DNA from: Perkinsus olseni
Taxonomy: Eukaryota; Perkinsozoa; Perkinsida; Perkinsidae
Assembly (NCBI GenBank): GCA_013115135.1
Contig: JABANP010000937.1
Span: forward strand, 1-11,253
Length of the DNA stretch: 11,253 nt
Direction of reading: 5' to 3'
Shown piece after piece: positions 1-6,556 of the stretch. Below the pieces are notes generated by a model. It did no database searches and had not been told where the DNA came from. It was given only the letters and a program-made list of their open reading frames with translations. The position numbers and the translations under genes are program-made. Every line of letters begins with the position of its first letter. The first letter of the stretch is position 1.

Positions 1-55
1 AAGCTGAGCCTAGTGGATTTGGAGTCCACCTCCTTAACCACTCGGACACGCTGCC
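1..55 (-). tRNA. Partial tRNA gene, anticodon CCA (tRNA-Trp-like), 3' end outside window
   Basis: Read on the minus strand from 55, the sequence gives a 7-nt acceptor strand (GGCAGCG), T8-G9, a D arm with stem TCC/GGA and loop GAGTGGTTAA, base 26 = G, then a perfect 5-bp anticodon stem GTGGA/TCCAC around the 7-nt loop CTCCAAA. The anticodon is CCA, which reads UGG (Trp). U33 and A37 are present and the internal A-box fits TRGYNNARNNG loosely. The next bases, TAGGC then TCAGC then TT, can be a 5-nt variable loop, the T stem and the start of the TTC loop, so class I tRNA-Trp is possible. The D arm, however, looks more like eukaryotic tRNA-Ser, and the same bases could begin a long variable arm. 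The gene is cut by the window edge, so the T arm, the 3' acceptor strand and the terminator cannot be seen. Confidence 0.65.
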
Positions 56-102
56 TGGCTTCGTACAATGACCACGACCACGAGCTACAACAGAGCTAAC
101 CT

Positions 103-301
103 CTACCCTACATGGGCCTTCAGTTTAGCAGTCATGTCCTGGTACATCTTCACGAGATTCACTGGTACATGCTTCATCAGATCAGCTTTAAACTGAGAGA
201 CATACCTTGAAGTTTGTGAGAAGGAGTTATGTCAAGCAAAAAAGCTGAAGCTTTATCAGCGACAAGTAAGCAAGAGTGAGCAGTGCCACGGAAGACACCA
301 T
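103..301 (-). CDS. Possible small minus-strand gene or terminal exons, unknown product
   Basis: Two minus-strand pieces look coding, but I cannot join them with confidence. An ATG at 301 opens 24 codons (to a TAA at 229-227) with a hydrophobic start, MVSSVALLTLAYLSL, that resembles a signal peptide or membrane segment. Further along, an open stretch preceded by a pyrimidine-rich acceptor-like TCTCTCAG encodes about 29 residues (192-106) with the regular charged/hydrophobic pattern KADLMKHVPVNLVKMYQD, and ends at a TAG (105-103). The frames differ, so an intron between them would be needed, and no strong GT donor in the right phase is obvious. This may be the end of a small gene or chance. I recognise no family. 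Confidence 0.2.
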
Positions 302-356
302 TGTATATTGGCATGCAAGCAGCTGGCGCCCTTTGAGCAGAAAAACGAGGCTAAAT

Positions 357-458
357 GTACCATATACTGTACTACTGTACGATGCTGCATCGTCGATGCA
401 CTACTATTAATAATAGTAGTCTATTATAGTAGTACTATACATATACAGTATATGATAC
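357..458. repeat. AT-rich foldback with nested palindromes
   Basis: The 15 bases at 357-371 and 444-458 are inverted repeats matching at 14 of 15 positions, with the core CATATACTGTA / TACAGTATATG perfect. Inside the 102-bp fold are two further perfect inverted repeats: TGCATCG-T-CGATGCA at 386-400 and ACTACTATT-AAT-AATAGTAGT at 400-420. Base composition is much more AT-rich than the surroundings. It could be a small foldback or MITE-like element, an extruding cruciform, or the stem of a noncoding RNA. There is no clear target-site duplication, although TGTAC occurs near both ends (356-360 and 461-465). Confidence 0.5.
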
Positions 459-481
459 ACTGTACCGTACACGAAACTCTT

Positions 482-548
482 ATGTATTCGGGTTCAATCG
501 AGGAGCTCGAGATTCAGTCCGACCTCATTGGCCTGTTTCACGAGGTTG
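482..548 (+). pseudogene. Possible first exon cut off by the LTR at 549
   Basis: An ATG at 482 begins 22 codons of well-mixed, coding-looking sequence (MYSGSIEELEIQSDLIGL and a few more residues) that run directly into the LTR at 549. Beyond 549 the frame stays open, but only through LTR sequence, so that part is not native. Across the element, at 7479, the flank reads AAGGTAACC, which contains a plausible splice donor (AAG|GTAACC). The fragment could therefore be the 5' end of a gene, perhaps the one whose exons start at 7929, separated by the insertion. It is only 67 nt and has no recognisable domain, so chance is a serious alternative. Confidence 0.25.
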
Positions 549-782
549 TGTTGCCGAACCCCTTCGCCGCCCGCTCCACTCGGACTTGGGAGAACACTAG
601 ACATATTGGACATAGAGGTGAATGATAACAAAGACTATACGAGGCCCAAAAAGACTTATGAGGGCTCAATTAAGGAGGCGAACGAAACTCAGCCGTTTCG
701 TAACCGCAACCGTTTCAATGCACTCGCCAGCGCACGCCGGGCACTTAGAACATCGGAGCGACAAAGAGCCTATTAGGCATCA
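549..782 (-). repeat. 3' LTR of the retrotransposon (234 bp)
   Basis: This copy is identical over all 234 bases to 7245-7478. It begins TGTTGCC and ends GGCATCA on the plus strand, an imperfect terminal inversion with the usual TG...CA ends. The neighbouring bases differ between copies (G548 against T7244, T783 against A7479), which fixes the boundaries. In element orientation the first codon-sized unit, TGATGCC, supplies the TGA stop of the last pol segment. Confidence 0.95.
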
Positions 783-1379
783 TCTCGGCCTCCCAGCTCC
801 GATGTCCTTCGCAGACGGTGTAGCGACACAGTCGGCCTTGGTGACATTGGCGTGGCTCACAATACTCTCGCGACCAGTCTTGACATTCCGGACGCGAAAT
901 CTTCTCACCATCTCATCCTTACCGGGCAACAACTCCAAGACGCGAGCACCGAAGATCTGCTTATCATTCTTCACGAAGACAGCATCGCCCACGCATAGCT
1001 GAGTAGCTGACTTCTGACCAGGAGAGTTACATTGCCGCGACGACCGATCCTTGAGCGACTGGAAGTGGTAGGATAGGAAAGAATTCCTTACGGCTGAGAG
1101 TCGGGTCGGAGCGGTACCCACCAGATCGGGAAGAATGCCTTCACCACCAGACCGTCGCGCAGCCGCTTGCAACACCTTCTCGACACCGGTTCCGACCTCG
1201 TCATCCGAATCAGTAGGCGATAATGGAGCCGTCAGTGGAACAGGCCGGGTGTAGTCATCGAGGCGTCGTTGGAAACCATAAGCGAGTCGGTCCGGAGAGA
1301 TCACCTCCATGAAGTCATCGGTCAGACTCGAGCCAGTGGACATACCTATGGGACGAGTGTTGCACAAGAGCTCAATCTC
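780..1379 (-). CDS. Integrase C-terminal region (BEL/Pao-type tail)
   Basis: This segment of about 199 codons runs to the TGA at 782-780, which is the first trinucleotide of the 3' LTR. It starts after a +1 step from the integrase frame: the usable window is 1388-1378, because this frame has a TGA at 1391-1389 and the integrase frame stops at 1380-1378. Early residues contain NTRPIG followed by EVISPDRLAYG, which correspond to the NSRPL and LTP-hhhLhG motifs after the catalytic core of BEL/Pao integrases. Near the end, QLCVGDAVFVKND, then ARVLELLPGKDEMVRRFRVR, matches the GDxVhh ... D-x-hhR pattern of the C-terminal domain of those integrases (DUF5641-like), which is thought to help with target DNA contact. 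It is not a separate gene. The assignment is from memory of the family pattern. Confidence 0.7.
   Translation of the reverse strand, partial: EIELLCNTRPIGMSTGSSLTDDFMEVISPDRLAYGFQRRLDDYTRPVPLTAPLSPTDSDDEVGTGVEKVLQAAARRSGGEGILPDLVGTAPTRLSAVRNSFLSYHFQSLKDRSSRQCNSPGQKSATQLCVGDAVFVKNDKQIFGARVLELLPGKDEMVRRFRVRNVKTGRESIVSHANVTKADCVATPSAKDIGAGRPR
783..794 (-). promoter_or_regulatory. Candidate polypurine tract
   Basis: On the minus strand, GGGAGGCCGAGA lies immediately before the 3' LTR, where the plus-strand primer of reverse transcription must lie. It is purine-rich but interrupted by CC, so it is a weak PPT. It also encodes the last residues of the pol polyprotein. Confidence 0.4.
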
Positions 1380-2550
1380 AAGGCAGCATCATCCGCAAGG
1401 AGTGGGTGTCATTCACAGACTGGGGGTCGAACTTCTTCAGTAGCTTCTGCACCTTCGGTATGTCGGCCACATGCTTCAGCATACGTCGAATCTCCAAGTT
1501 GAGACGCTCGTAGACGGCTCCTTCCCACGGCGCCCTGCTGGCAGTGTGAATGGCGCGGATGCCTTGTTGACGTAGGCTACGGGTCCACTCGGCACTGCGA
1601 AAGTAGGCAGCACGGTCGGACAGAAGGAGCACCGGCTTTCCTCGTAGGAGGGAGAGTTCACGAACTCCTTGGAGAGCATGACGGGTATCTTCTCTTCGGC
1701 AATATAGCAGAGTACAGTGTCTGGTGGCGCAGCATACACACACCAGGACCTTGATACCAGGCGCCAGGGTCATGAAGTCGATCCCCACAACAGAGTAGCT
1801 CACGTAGTCAGGGGACTCCAGTAGAGACCGAACATTGAAGAAGGGACCGCCGACAGGGACACTCCAGGAGAATCGGGCATCAAGACGAGCGCAGCAAGGG
1901 CACAGACGTCGGACCTGGACAGCGCTAGACCTGAGTGCACGACAGAAGAAGGCCTCGATGAATCGGGAACACATCCCCAATACTCCGCAGTGGGAATAGG
2001 TACGATGGATATCTCGCAGAATAAAGTCCCGCAGAGAGTTGCTCACCACAGCCCTGTAGACCACCGTACCATTGCTGGAGTTGGAGCGGAAGTAGACGAG
2101 ATCATCGAGGCGGAAGTAAGGACCTGTCCCTTTCTCATCGGCGACCGGCAAAGTGTCAATGTGAGGATTGGTAGCCTGGTCGGCACGTAGAAGATGTCGC
2201 AAATCCTCGTGGTCCCAGAGAACAGGGAAGTCCGGGTAGTCCAGCGTGCAAGCTCGTCGACGTCGTCCTGGCAGTTTCCTAGCCTTCGCCTGGATGAACC
2301 AGACGCGCCAACACCACCGGTACACCGCCACTAGAGAACAGCACTGGTTCATTCCCCAACATAATCGCAGAGTGTCGGAGATGAACGAGCCAAGGGCGCT
2401 GGTCAGAAGGGACAGGCGAGATGACTTGACATCGGTCTTCGCCGGCTCGGACGCCGGAGAGTTCCCAACACCGAGAGACGTAGTCACCTTCGCAAACCAA
2501 AGCGGCTGCTGACGGAGCCACCTCTTGTACCAGGCGTAGGCAATCTTCAG
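1378..2550 (-). CDS. Integrase catalytic region (HHCC-like finger plus DD35E core)
   Basis: The open stretch of about 390 codons follows an in-frame TAG at 2556-2554 and ends at TGA 1380-1378. It begins with a connecting region (KIAYAWYKRWLRQQ) and a Trp/Arg-rich helix (VAVYRWCWRVWFIQ) like the RNase H-integrase connection of Pao elements. An HHCC-like finger follows: HRTYSH near 2007-1990 (spacing H-x4-H) and CPCC near 1900. The catalytic triad is visible: Asp in VVGIDF at 1779-1777, Asp in LLLSDRA at 1617-1615, Glu in APWEGAVYERL at 1509-1507. The first two are 54 codons apart, and the last two give the classic x35 spacing. All catalytic residues are intact. Integrase inserts the cDNA copy into nuclear DNA. 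The frame is +1 relative to RNase H. Confidence 0.88.
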   Translation of the reverse strand: MKIAYAWYKRWLRQQPLWFAKVTTSLGVGNSPASEPAKTDVKSSRLSLLTSALGSFISDTLRLCWGMNQCCSLVAVYRWCWRVWFIQAKARKLPGRRRRACTLDYPDFPVLWDHEDLRHLLRADQATNPHIDTLPVADEKGTGPYFRLDDLVYFRSNSSNGTVVYRAVVSNSLRDFILRDIHRTYSHCGVLGMCSRFIEAFFCRALRSSAVQVRRLCPCCARLDARFSWSVPVGGPFFNVRSLLESPDYVSYSVVGIDFMTLAPGIKVLVCVCCATRHCTLLYCRREDTRHALQGVRELSLLRGKPVLLLSDRAAYFRSAEWTRSLRQQGIRAIHTASRAPWEGAVYERLNLEIRRMLKHVADIPKVQKLLKKFDPQSVNDTHSLRMMLP

Positions 2551-2551
2551 A

Positions 2552-3754
2552 GACTACTGAGGGAGCTTCGGGTAGTGTCGGAGCACCAGTCTGAGGGCAG
2601 TCTGGGCCGCATGGCTCGAAACACAAGTCATGAGAGACTTGCGAGTGGAGGAACTCAGCCAAGTTGAAGACGTCATCATGGGTCTCAGACACGCCGTTAC
2701 CCAGACACCGGTTGAGCAGAGCGTTGAGAGTCAGAGGAGACCGCCCCTTGATGACGATGTCGAGAGCTCGGCTAAGCTTATCGGCAGTCTCGTTGCAGGT
2801 GCCACTCAGATGCTCCACCACGTAGTTAGAACCCAGGGCCTTGATCTCTGCCAGCTCGTGACCGAGCGCGGCAGCAAGTCTGACGATTGCAGCCCGCTCC
2901 ACAGCCGTGACCTTCAGAGTACTTCCAGAGGACAAGCACCACCGAGCAGAGCAGGAGTTGTCGGATTGAATCACCACAGTCGGTAGACCGGTCTCTCCTG
3001 TGATGGAAGTAGTCGACGAGGCCGTCCGACCATAGCTAGTGTCCTTCATTTGGGACAGTATCCGACGAATCCAGCATACTCCCCGATACAAGCACAGAAG
3101 TTCTCTGCGGTTGCTGTGGTAGTGTTGCTGGGTCTTGGTGAAGCAAAAGGCGTCCCTGATGATGTCGACCTCACGGTTATCCGAGTCCAGAGTGAAGATG
3201 TAGACGCCACCACCGGATTGAGAAGCATCTGTTCGGAGAACCATCTTCTCGACTGGACCGTCGCTCACAGCTATGGTGTGGTCACAACCACAGGCCAGGT
3301 GCTCCTCTACGTAAGAGAGAAGACGCTCCCGGAGAGTCGTCCACGCCAGCCACTGGTCCTCCGTGAAAACGGCCTTGACGAGTGGTTTACCCCAAGAAAC
3401 CTTGGAGAAAGCTCCACCGAAAAGTCGTCGAGTAGCATCACAGTAGGGCTTGACATCCCCGTGTAAGCCGACGGGGTCGTGACCAATACCACCAGCAGCC
3501 GCGTATATCTCAGTCTTGCACCACTGCTCCTGAGACAGAATGCTGCGAGCAGCTTGGAGGCGGTCATTCCGGTCACAGGCGAGAGAGAGGGTTGCGACCG
3601 GAGAGGAGTGGTAACTGAGAGTGACACCGAGAGTGGTAGCCTGCGGTCGGATGAGGTCTTGAAGAGCCTGGAACTCGGGTCGAGCAGCATCGGCGACCAA
3701 GATGGCAAACTTCTTCAAGGCTGCGACAAAGCCACAGAGCCCCACGAATCGTAA
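2552..3754 (-). CDS. End of reverse transcriptase plus RNase H
   Basis: About 400 codons in the frame +1 to the protease-RT segment. It opens with the RT region after the catalytic Asp pair (LRFVGLCGFVAALKK, then the LGVTL region), followed by a linker and RNase H. RNase H residues are visible in order: Asp in LRTDASQSGGG (3229-3227), Glu in NRRELLCLY (3103-3101), Asp in VIQSDNS (2962-2960), and the terminal HLSGTCNETADKLSR with His and Asp. The set is complete, so this RNase H could degrade the RNA strand of the hybrid. After about 2700 the sequence turns into a Pro/Ser/Cys-rich linker, and the sense reading leaves this frame at about 2552. The frame remains open to 2279, but that part is a shadow of the integrase region. 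Confidence 0.85.
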
Positions 3755-5189
3755 GGAAGACCGACAAGATGGTGAAGATGTTGATCAAGTCCATCAGGCC
3801 GAAGAAGAAGATGAAGTCGTCAACCCACTGTGCGAGCCCTGACCGACGCATGCGGACAGGCGGGTCTCGCAGGAACTGGCGTCGTTGGCGTCCGAGTGAA
3901 CGGTCGAGACTTTCCGGGCCGAAACCAGCGCCGAAACACACTCTCGAACTCTCGAAGGAGCGACCGTCGCCACACCGCAGCTGGAGCTTGTTGAGGCAAC
4001 CTTCATGATCACATAGATGGAGCATGTAGAACGCACTGTGCATGTCGGCACACACCACAGCATGCGGTCGTGAGAGACGAAGGGCAGCCATGACCACCGG
4101 AAGGAACGACGCCGAACTTGAGCTCTTAGGTAGGGCCTGGTTAAGCCCTCTGAAGTCGCAGACCAGCCGGCCCTTGACCGAGGTGCCGACACCGCCGACC
4201 ATGAAGACTTCAGCGGCCCCGATACCGGCGTCCCCTGCCATCGGAGTCCAGTGACGGCGTTGGAGATACTGGTCGACCAAGGCAGTGTATTGAGCAAGGC
4301 GGTCAGTGGAGAGCTGGCCGTACATCTTCTCAGCATAAGAGTGACCGCGACGGATCTCCTTAGGCGCCGGACAGCAAATCTGCCATTGATGGGTCTGGTG
4401 TAGAGGGAACCGTTCAGAAGACGGACCGAGGGGTACCAGAGTCGAGTAGAATCCTCGCTGGTCATCGGCGAAGGGCTCCCTCACTTGGAGACTCCGACAG
4501 TAGCACTCGGCCTTCTTCTGCCCCTCTGTAGACACCGGAAGCAAGACGAACTCATTCGCGTCCGACGACGCGTCCACCGGCTTCCCGACTCCATCAGCAG
4601 CAAGACGAAGGACTCGGTCGTCGTCAATCAGTAGCGAGCACAGCTCATCGACGGTCACAGGGTAGTCGTAGAGCACATGCCCCGCACGAGAGCACCGGCG
4701 AGCCTGCACCACAATGGAAAGCTTGTCCATGAGATCGCGGCCGAGAAGGATAGTCGGCCGCTCACCGTGGCCAAGACTGCTAGGGGAAGGCAGGACTCGG
4801 ACCTCAATGTGGTCGGAGCAGACAGGCCGTCGTAAAACGCAGTCAAGCAGAGTCAGTCGCCCTAGGAGGCAGTGGTTGACAGTGACCACGGACCCATTCG
4901 CCACTTTGACGTTGGAGCTGTGGTCAAGTCGTAGTGATGCCGTCCTCAGTGCCCCAACATCGCACGACGCGACGTAAGAGTGGCCCGCCGCGGAGTCGAC
5001 TACGCATCGCACAGGGACCTCGTCGAACAGGGCATCAATGGTGACCTCCGGCAGAATCTGCACAGGCTGAACAACGTCAAAGTCAGCGGTGCAAGTCGTG
5101 GTCGCCGGTAGGAGGAGCGAGTCGCCAGAGCCAGAGTCGCCGGACAGGACGGAGTCGATGGGACGAACTTCGGAGTCGCCGGACTGGAC
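3753..5189 (-). CDS. Aspartic protease plus reverse transcriptase (fingers and palm)
   Basis: About 479 codons. The reading enters from the repeat linker just after an extra base at 5189. A Ser/Asp/Thr-rich leader precedes the protease, whose active site is VVDSAAGHSYV (catalytic Asp at 4997-4995). The triad is DSA instead of the usual D-S/T-G, a variant I recall from BEL/Pao proteases. A second protease signature, ILLGRDLMD, follows about 85 residues later. The RT motifs are LVCDFRGLNQALP, CADMHSAFYML (Asp 4046-4044), VCFGAGFGPESL and QWVDDFIFF (Asp pair 3821-3816, WVDD in place of YxDD). All three palm aspartates are present. The enzyme would make cDNA from the element RNA. The sense reading leaves this frame near 3753, though the frame stays open to 3573. 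Confidence 0.88.
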
Positions 5190-5577
5190 GGGAGTCCACA
5201 GGATGAGAGCCAGAGGCGTTGATCATGGCGGAGTCGACTGGACGAACTTCAGAGTCGCCGGACAGGAGAGAGTCGACAGGACGAGAGGCGTTGATCATGG
5301 CGGAGTCGACTGGACGAACTTCAGAGTCGCCGGACAGGAGGGAGTCGACAGGACGAGAGGCGTTGATCATGGCGGAGTCGACTGGACGAACTTCAGAGTC
5401 GCCGGACAGGAGGGAGTCGACAGGACGAGAGGCGTTGATCATGGCGGAGTCGACTGGACGAACTTCAGAGTCGCCGGACAGGAGGGAGTCGACAGGACGA
5501 GAGGCGTTGATCGTGGCGGAGTCGACTGGACGAACTTCAGAGTCGCCGGACAGGAGGGAGTCGACAGGACGAGAGCC
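5140..5577 (-). repeat. 72-bp in-frame minisatellite inside the retroelement
   Basis: Copies start at 5221, 5293, 5365, 5437 and 5509, exactly 72 bp apart, with the last cut at about 5574. They differ by only one or two bases (for example GATCATGG becomes GATCGTGG in the last). A shorter, diverged copy lies at about 5140-5220 and contains a one-base insertion (C5189 on the plus strand) plus a 6-bp insertion. Each unit contains three related sub-motifs, GAGTCG(A/C)C followed by a GGAC-like stretch, at offsets 11, 32 and 50. Because 72 is a multiple of 3, several frames on both strands stay open across the array. Confidence 0.95.
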
Positions 5578-5594
5578 TTCTGACGAAGATATAT
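5190..5594 (-). CDS. Pol/Gag linker made of 24-residue tandem repeats
   Basis: In this frame a Ser-rich lead-in (NISSSEG) is followed by about five copies of a 24-residue unit containing SRPVDSLLSGDSEVRPVDS. The unit is encoded by the 72-bp DNA repeat, so the array stays in frame. The unit is hydrophilic, rich in Ser, Asp, Pro and Val, with no Cys, and would most likely be a disordered spacer between the nucleocapsid and protease. In the last, diverged unit the frame is broken by one extra base at 5189; the +1 frame then continues the same peptide motif (SGDSEVRPIDS) into protease. The same frame is open upstream to the TGA at 5733-5731, so the linker may be reached either by stop readthrough or by frameshifts. 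Confidence 0.6.
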
Positions 5595-5733
5595 TATAGA
5601 CATGAATTGATGAATTGGCAGTGGCAGAAGAAGAGGCATGGGTCTCGGGGTTTACTGCCGTCCACGACCACGAGACCCTCGACCGTTTCCCGACCTCCGA
5701 GAGAACGGACGCGCAGCAACCCCCAGGGGTTCA
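5594..5733 (-). CDS. Possible nucleocapsid tail (RG-rich box, then Cys cluster)
   Basis: In the frame +1 to the capsid-like segment, the stretch after the capsid stop encodes a basic peptide ending SGNGRGSRGRGRQ, typical of RNA-binding nucleocapsid tails, and then a TAA (5654-5652). In the next +1 frame the bases after that TAA encode KPRDPCLFFCHCQFINSCL, a Cys-rich run that might be a degenerate zinc knuckle, before another TAA (5596-5594). The next +1 frame is the repeat linker. None of these joins can be proven. The simpler alternative is that the capsid frame is read through its single TGA at 5733-5731, since that frame is otherwise open into the repeats but encodes a Ser/Trp-rich peptide without an obvious RNA-binding motif. 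Confidence 0.4.
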
Positions 5734-6555
5734 CTGCTGGCAGAAGGGAGCTTGGAGTTCATCTCGTCGGAGTCCTTTGAAAGCCGCCAAGCCGTAGATG
5801 TGCCCACGAGAATGGTGAACAACCATGCACTCCCTAGCTCCCAGACTCCTAAAATGGTCCTCCAAGGCGGCGTTCGAGACATCCTTCCTATCGGTGCGGA
5901 AGTACATCACCGAGCCCGTGGGGTGCTTCTGGACAAAGGAGGTATTGGAGGGACGAGAGTGATCCTCGTTGACACGCCGTACGTGATCTTGTCGTCTGCC
6001 ACTATGGCCCTGGAGAGACTCAGAGATCTCGAAGGACCTGGCCACATGTGTCAACGTGGTTGTCAGGCAGATCGAAGGAGTGCACATTGCCGGCGGTGCA
6101 TCCTCGTGGAGCTGGATGTGATCCTCCCAACGGTATGCGGACTCCTGGGGCAGACCGGCAAGGATCTGCGTCGTCACAGCCTTGAGGAAATCAGCCGGGA
6201 GCTTGGCCAAGAACTTCTGAACGAGCGATCGGAACTCAGCCGGATCGTTGTCGTACACACTAGTCCACAAGTTGCTGATAGAGACGACCTGCTGGTTGAA
6301 AGCTTCCACCATCTCCACTGAAGAGAACCGAACTGACTTCAGACGCTTGGTCACCTCAGTACGGAGAGTCGTCTTCTTGCCGAAGGCGCGTGTGAGTGTG
6401 GTTACGATGGTAGACCACTTGTACTTACACGCTGCTGCAGTAGTGACGGCAAGGTTGTGGACCTCCTGGCACTTCGCGAGGGAGTTCAACAGCTTCAACA
6501 CCAACTCCGTTTCTTGCATGAGAGGGTAGAAAGACGCCGTTATGGGTTGTCCCAT
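5731..6555 (-). CDS. Gag, capsid-like segment
   Basis: About 274 codons ending at TGA 5733-5731. It contains the helical, hydrophobic pattern expected of a retroelement capsid: FYPLMQETELVLKLLNSL, then WSTIVTTLTRAFGKK, then VEMVEAFNQQVVSISNLW, then FRSLVQKFLAKLPADFLKAV. This corresponds in style to the Gag region that assembles into virus-like particles. No CCHC zinc knuckle is in this frame. The segment is +1 to the N-terminal Gag segment, and the most economical switch is near 6557-6555 (reading GGG then ATG with one T skipped). The frame is also open upstream to 6888, but that part is a Ser/Leu-rich shadow of the N-terminal segment. Confidence 0.7.
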   Translation of the reverse strand: MGQPITASFYPLMQETELVLKLLNSLAKCQEVHNLAVTTAAACKYKWSTIVTTLTRAFGKKTTLRTEVTKRLKSVRFSSVEMVEAFNQQVVSISNLWTSVYDNDPAEFRSLVQKFLAKLPADFLKAVTTQILAGLPQESAYRWEDHIQLHEDAPPAMCTPSICLTTTLTHVARSFEISESLQGHSGRRQDHVRRVNEDHSRPSNTSFVQKHPTGSVMYFRTDRKDVSNAALEDHFRSLGARECMVVHHSRGHIYGLAAFKGLRRDELQAPFCQQ

Positions 6556-6556
6556 A

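Noticed and set aside
549..625. Plus-strand ORF continuing from 482 into the LTR
   Set aside because: The same peptide is found at the other LTR, so it is a reading of LTR sequence in the antisense direction and not part of a native gene.
3573..3752. Continuation of the protease-RT frame down to 3573
   Set aside because: The frame remains open, but the RT-like sequence moves to the +1 frame here; the remaining residues look random.
2630..3754. Several plus-strand ORFs opposite RNase H and the end of RT
   Set aside because: They are antisense to a segment with complete RNase H catalytic residues and show no domain pattern of their own.
5089..5639. Open frames on the plus strand and extra minus frames across the 72-bp repeats
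   Set aside because: They stay open because the period is a multiple of three and the unit has few stops. The minus-strand linker frame connects to the protease motif and is the better reading.
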